Source of the DNA: an uncultured Treponema sp.
GTDB taxonomy: Bacteria > Spirochaetota > Spirochaetia > Treponematales > Treponemataceae
Length of the DNA stretch: 5,907 nucleotides
Direction of reading: 5' to 3'
Assembly: GCA_946403565.1 (NCBI GenBank)
Contig: CAMJAJ010000096.1
Span: forward strand, 1-5,907
The notes below the pieces were generated by a model that ran no database searches, was not told where the DNA came from, and saw only the letters and a list, made by a program, of their open reading frames with translations. Shown here in pieces: positions 4,954 through 5,907 of the stretch (the first letter of the stretch is position 1; each line of letters starts with the position of its first letter). Position numbers and translations under genes: made by a program.

Positions 4954-5907
4954 TTAGCCCTGAATCTGGATGGAATTCTCTTCCTCGTCCAGCTCGAGGG
5001 GAGGCAGGCCGGTCTTTTCCAGCTGCTCCAGCTGGCTCTTGAGCGCCCAGGAGATCTTGTTCTGCTCCTCAAGCCGCTGGGCCAGCACCTTGCTCAGGAA
5101 GATGCCGTAGTGCGGGTTCCGGCGGATGAGCAGGAGGAAGACAGCCTTGGGGACCTTGATGAGGCGGCACATGTTGCCGGTCGCGATGACGGTGGCCGTC
5201 CTCCGGTCGTCCAGGAGGAAGGCCATCTCGCCGATGAACATGTCGGCGGGGGTCAGGATCGCGGAAAGGCGGCCGTTCATGTAGACCGCGTAGCGGCCGG
5301 ACACGATGAAGTAGAGGTCGTTGCTCAGGTCGTTCTGGCGGCAGACGATCTCCCTGTCCTTGTAGTGTATCGTGTCCAGGTTCTGGATGAATCCCGGAAT
5401 CGCGTTCACGGAGTCCATGCTGTTCTTGATGGCGAAGGTGACGATGTTGCCCTTCTCGTTGTACTCCACCTTCTGGACCACGCCCTGGCTCATCTTTATG
5501 CCGCGGCCGTGCAGCTCCTCGTCCTCCGCCCGGTGCTCCAGCATCTTCTTCCAGTCAAAGCCGTCGCCGTCGTCCTCGATCCGGAACGCGGAGGCGCCCT
5601 TGCGTATCTCGTAGGAGATGTGGACCTTCCGGTTCTTGTACTGCTCCATCTGGCTGCGTTCCTGGATCAGGTCCATGATGTCGTTGCCGCCCATGAGCCA
5701 CTTGGTCTTCTCGCTGTAGCTTATCTCCAGGTTGCCGTGCTCGACGGCGTTGTTCAGGAATTCGGACAGGGCCAGCTTGAGGCCGGAACAGCTGTCGCGG
5801 GAGATGCGGTCGGTGTTGTAGAGGTAGCTGACCAGCATGTTGGAGTAGAAGTGCAGGTTCATCGGGTCGTTGCCGGAGACGAAGCTGCCCTTCTCCTCGC
5901 CGCCGAT
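4954..5907 (-). CDS. RsbW-like ATPase plus cyclic-nucleotide-binding regulatory protein, 5' end outside the window
   Basis: This is probably a signalling protein rather than an enzyme of the heptose pathway. Counting from the Met at 5862 (302 residues), the first part is an HATPase_c domain of the anti-sigma/serine-kinase type. It has the N-box ALSEFLNNAVEHGN (31-44; E34, N37, N38), a charged helical insert (about 49-77), the G1-type motif EDDGDGFDW (96-104) and GRGIKM (119-124). Residues about 163-267 are a cyclic-nucleotide-binding domain with phosphate-binding cassette GEMAFLLDDRRTATV (211-225), keeping the E212 and R221 expected of a ligand-binding form. The tail (about 262-302) is charged and possibly helical. 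No membrane segment or DNA-binding domain is visible. The frame stays open for 15 more codons to the right edge (IGGEEKGSFVSGNDP) and there is no Shine-Dalgarno before the Met at 5862, so the true start is probably beyond the window. It is 15 bases upstream of gmhA and likely co-transcribed. Partner and ligand are unknown. Confidence 0.85.
   Translation of the reverse strand: MGGEEKGSFVSGNDPMNLHFYSNMLVSYLYNTDRISRDSCSGLKLALSEFLNNAVEHGNLEISYSEKTKWLMGGNDIMDLIQERSQMEQYKNRKVHISYEIRKGASAFRIEDDGDGFDWKKMLEHRAEDEELHGRGIKMSQGVVQKVEYNEKGNIVTFAIKNSMDSVNAIPGFIQNLDTIHYKDREIVCRQNDLSNDLYFIVSGRYAVYMNGRLSAILTPADMFIGEMAFLLDDRRTATVIATGNMCRLIKVPKAVFLLLIRRNPHYGIFLSKVLAQRLEEQNKISWALKSQLEQLEKTGLPPLELDEEENSIQIQG

Noticed and set aside
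5860..5862. ATG at 5862 as the true start of the regulator gene
   Set aside because: No Shine-Dalgarno precedes it and the frame is open to the window edge. The conserved ATPase domain appears to begin at or before this point, so an upstream start is more likely.

Overview
The window holds five protein-coding genes and no RNA genes, mobile elements, CRISPR arrays or long repeats that I can see. It is GC-rich (about 60% by eye) and densely coded. The source is a bacterium with lysine/diaminopimelate, de novo pyrimidine and surface-glycan heptose metabolism. The last gene joins an RsbW-like histidine-kinase-type ATPase domain to a cyclic-nucleotide-binding domain. That architecture, with the fused PyrK-PyrD protein and the style of the DapB N-terminus, makes me think of a spirochaete of the Treponema/Spirochaeta kind. 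This is an impression from memory and not a demonstrated assignment.

Layout: dapB (18-812) is the only plus-strand gene. It has a strong ribosome binding site and encodes 4-hydroxy-tetrahydrodipicolinate reductase. A 170-base convergent spacer (813-982) follows, GC-rich and with inverted repeats. All remaining genes lie on the minus strand. Read in their own direction from the right edge they are: (i) an ATPase plus cyclic-nucleotide-binding regulator, cut by the right edge (5907 to 4954); (ii) gmhA, sedoheptulose-7-phosphate isomerase (4938 to 4303); (iii) a fused sugar-1-phosphate nucleotidyltransferase and heptose-bisphosphate phosphatase, HddC-like plus GmhB (4306 to 2999); and, after a 183-base gap, (iv) a fused PyrK-PyrD dihydroorotate dehydrogenase (2815 to 983).

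The regulator, gmhA and hddC-gmhB look like one transcription unit: 15 bases separate the first two, and the next two overlap by four bases (ATGA). Two genes supply three of the four activities needed to turn sedoheptulose 7-phosphate into a nucleotide-activated D-glycero-D-manno-heptose, probably the GDP form, for a surface polysaccharide. The heptose-7-phosphate kinase (HddA or HldE kinase domain) is not in the window. pyrKD is in a separate unit with a lower-GC leader and a possible promoter.

The points most worth a second look are the two gene fusions and the apparent co-transcription of a cyclic-nucleotide/ATPase regulator with heptose-activation genes. I found no strong evidence for an entirely new system.
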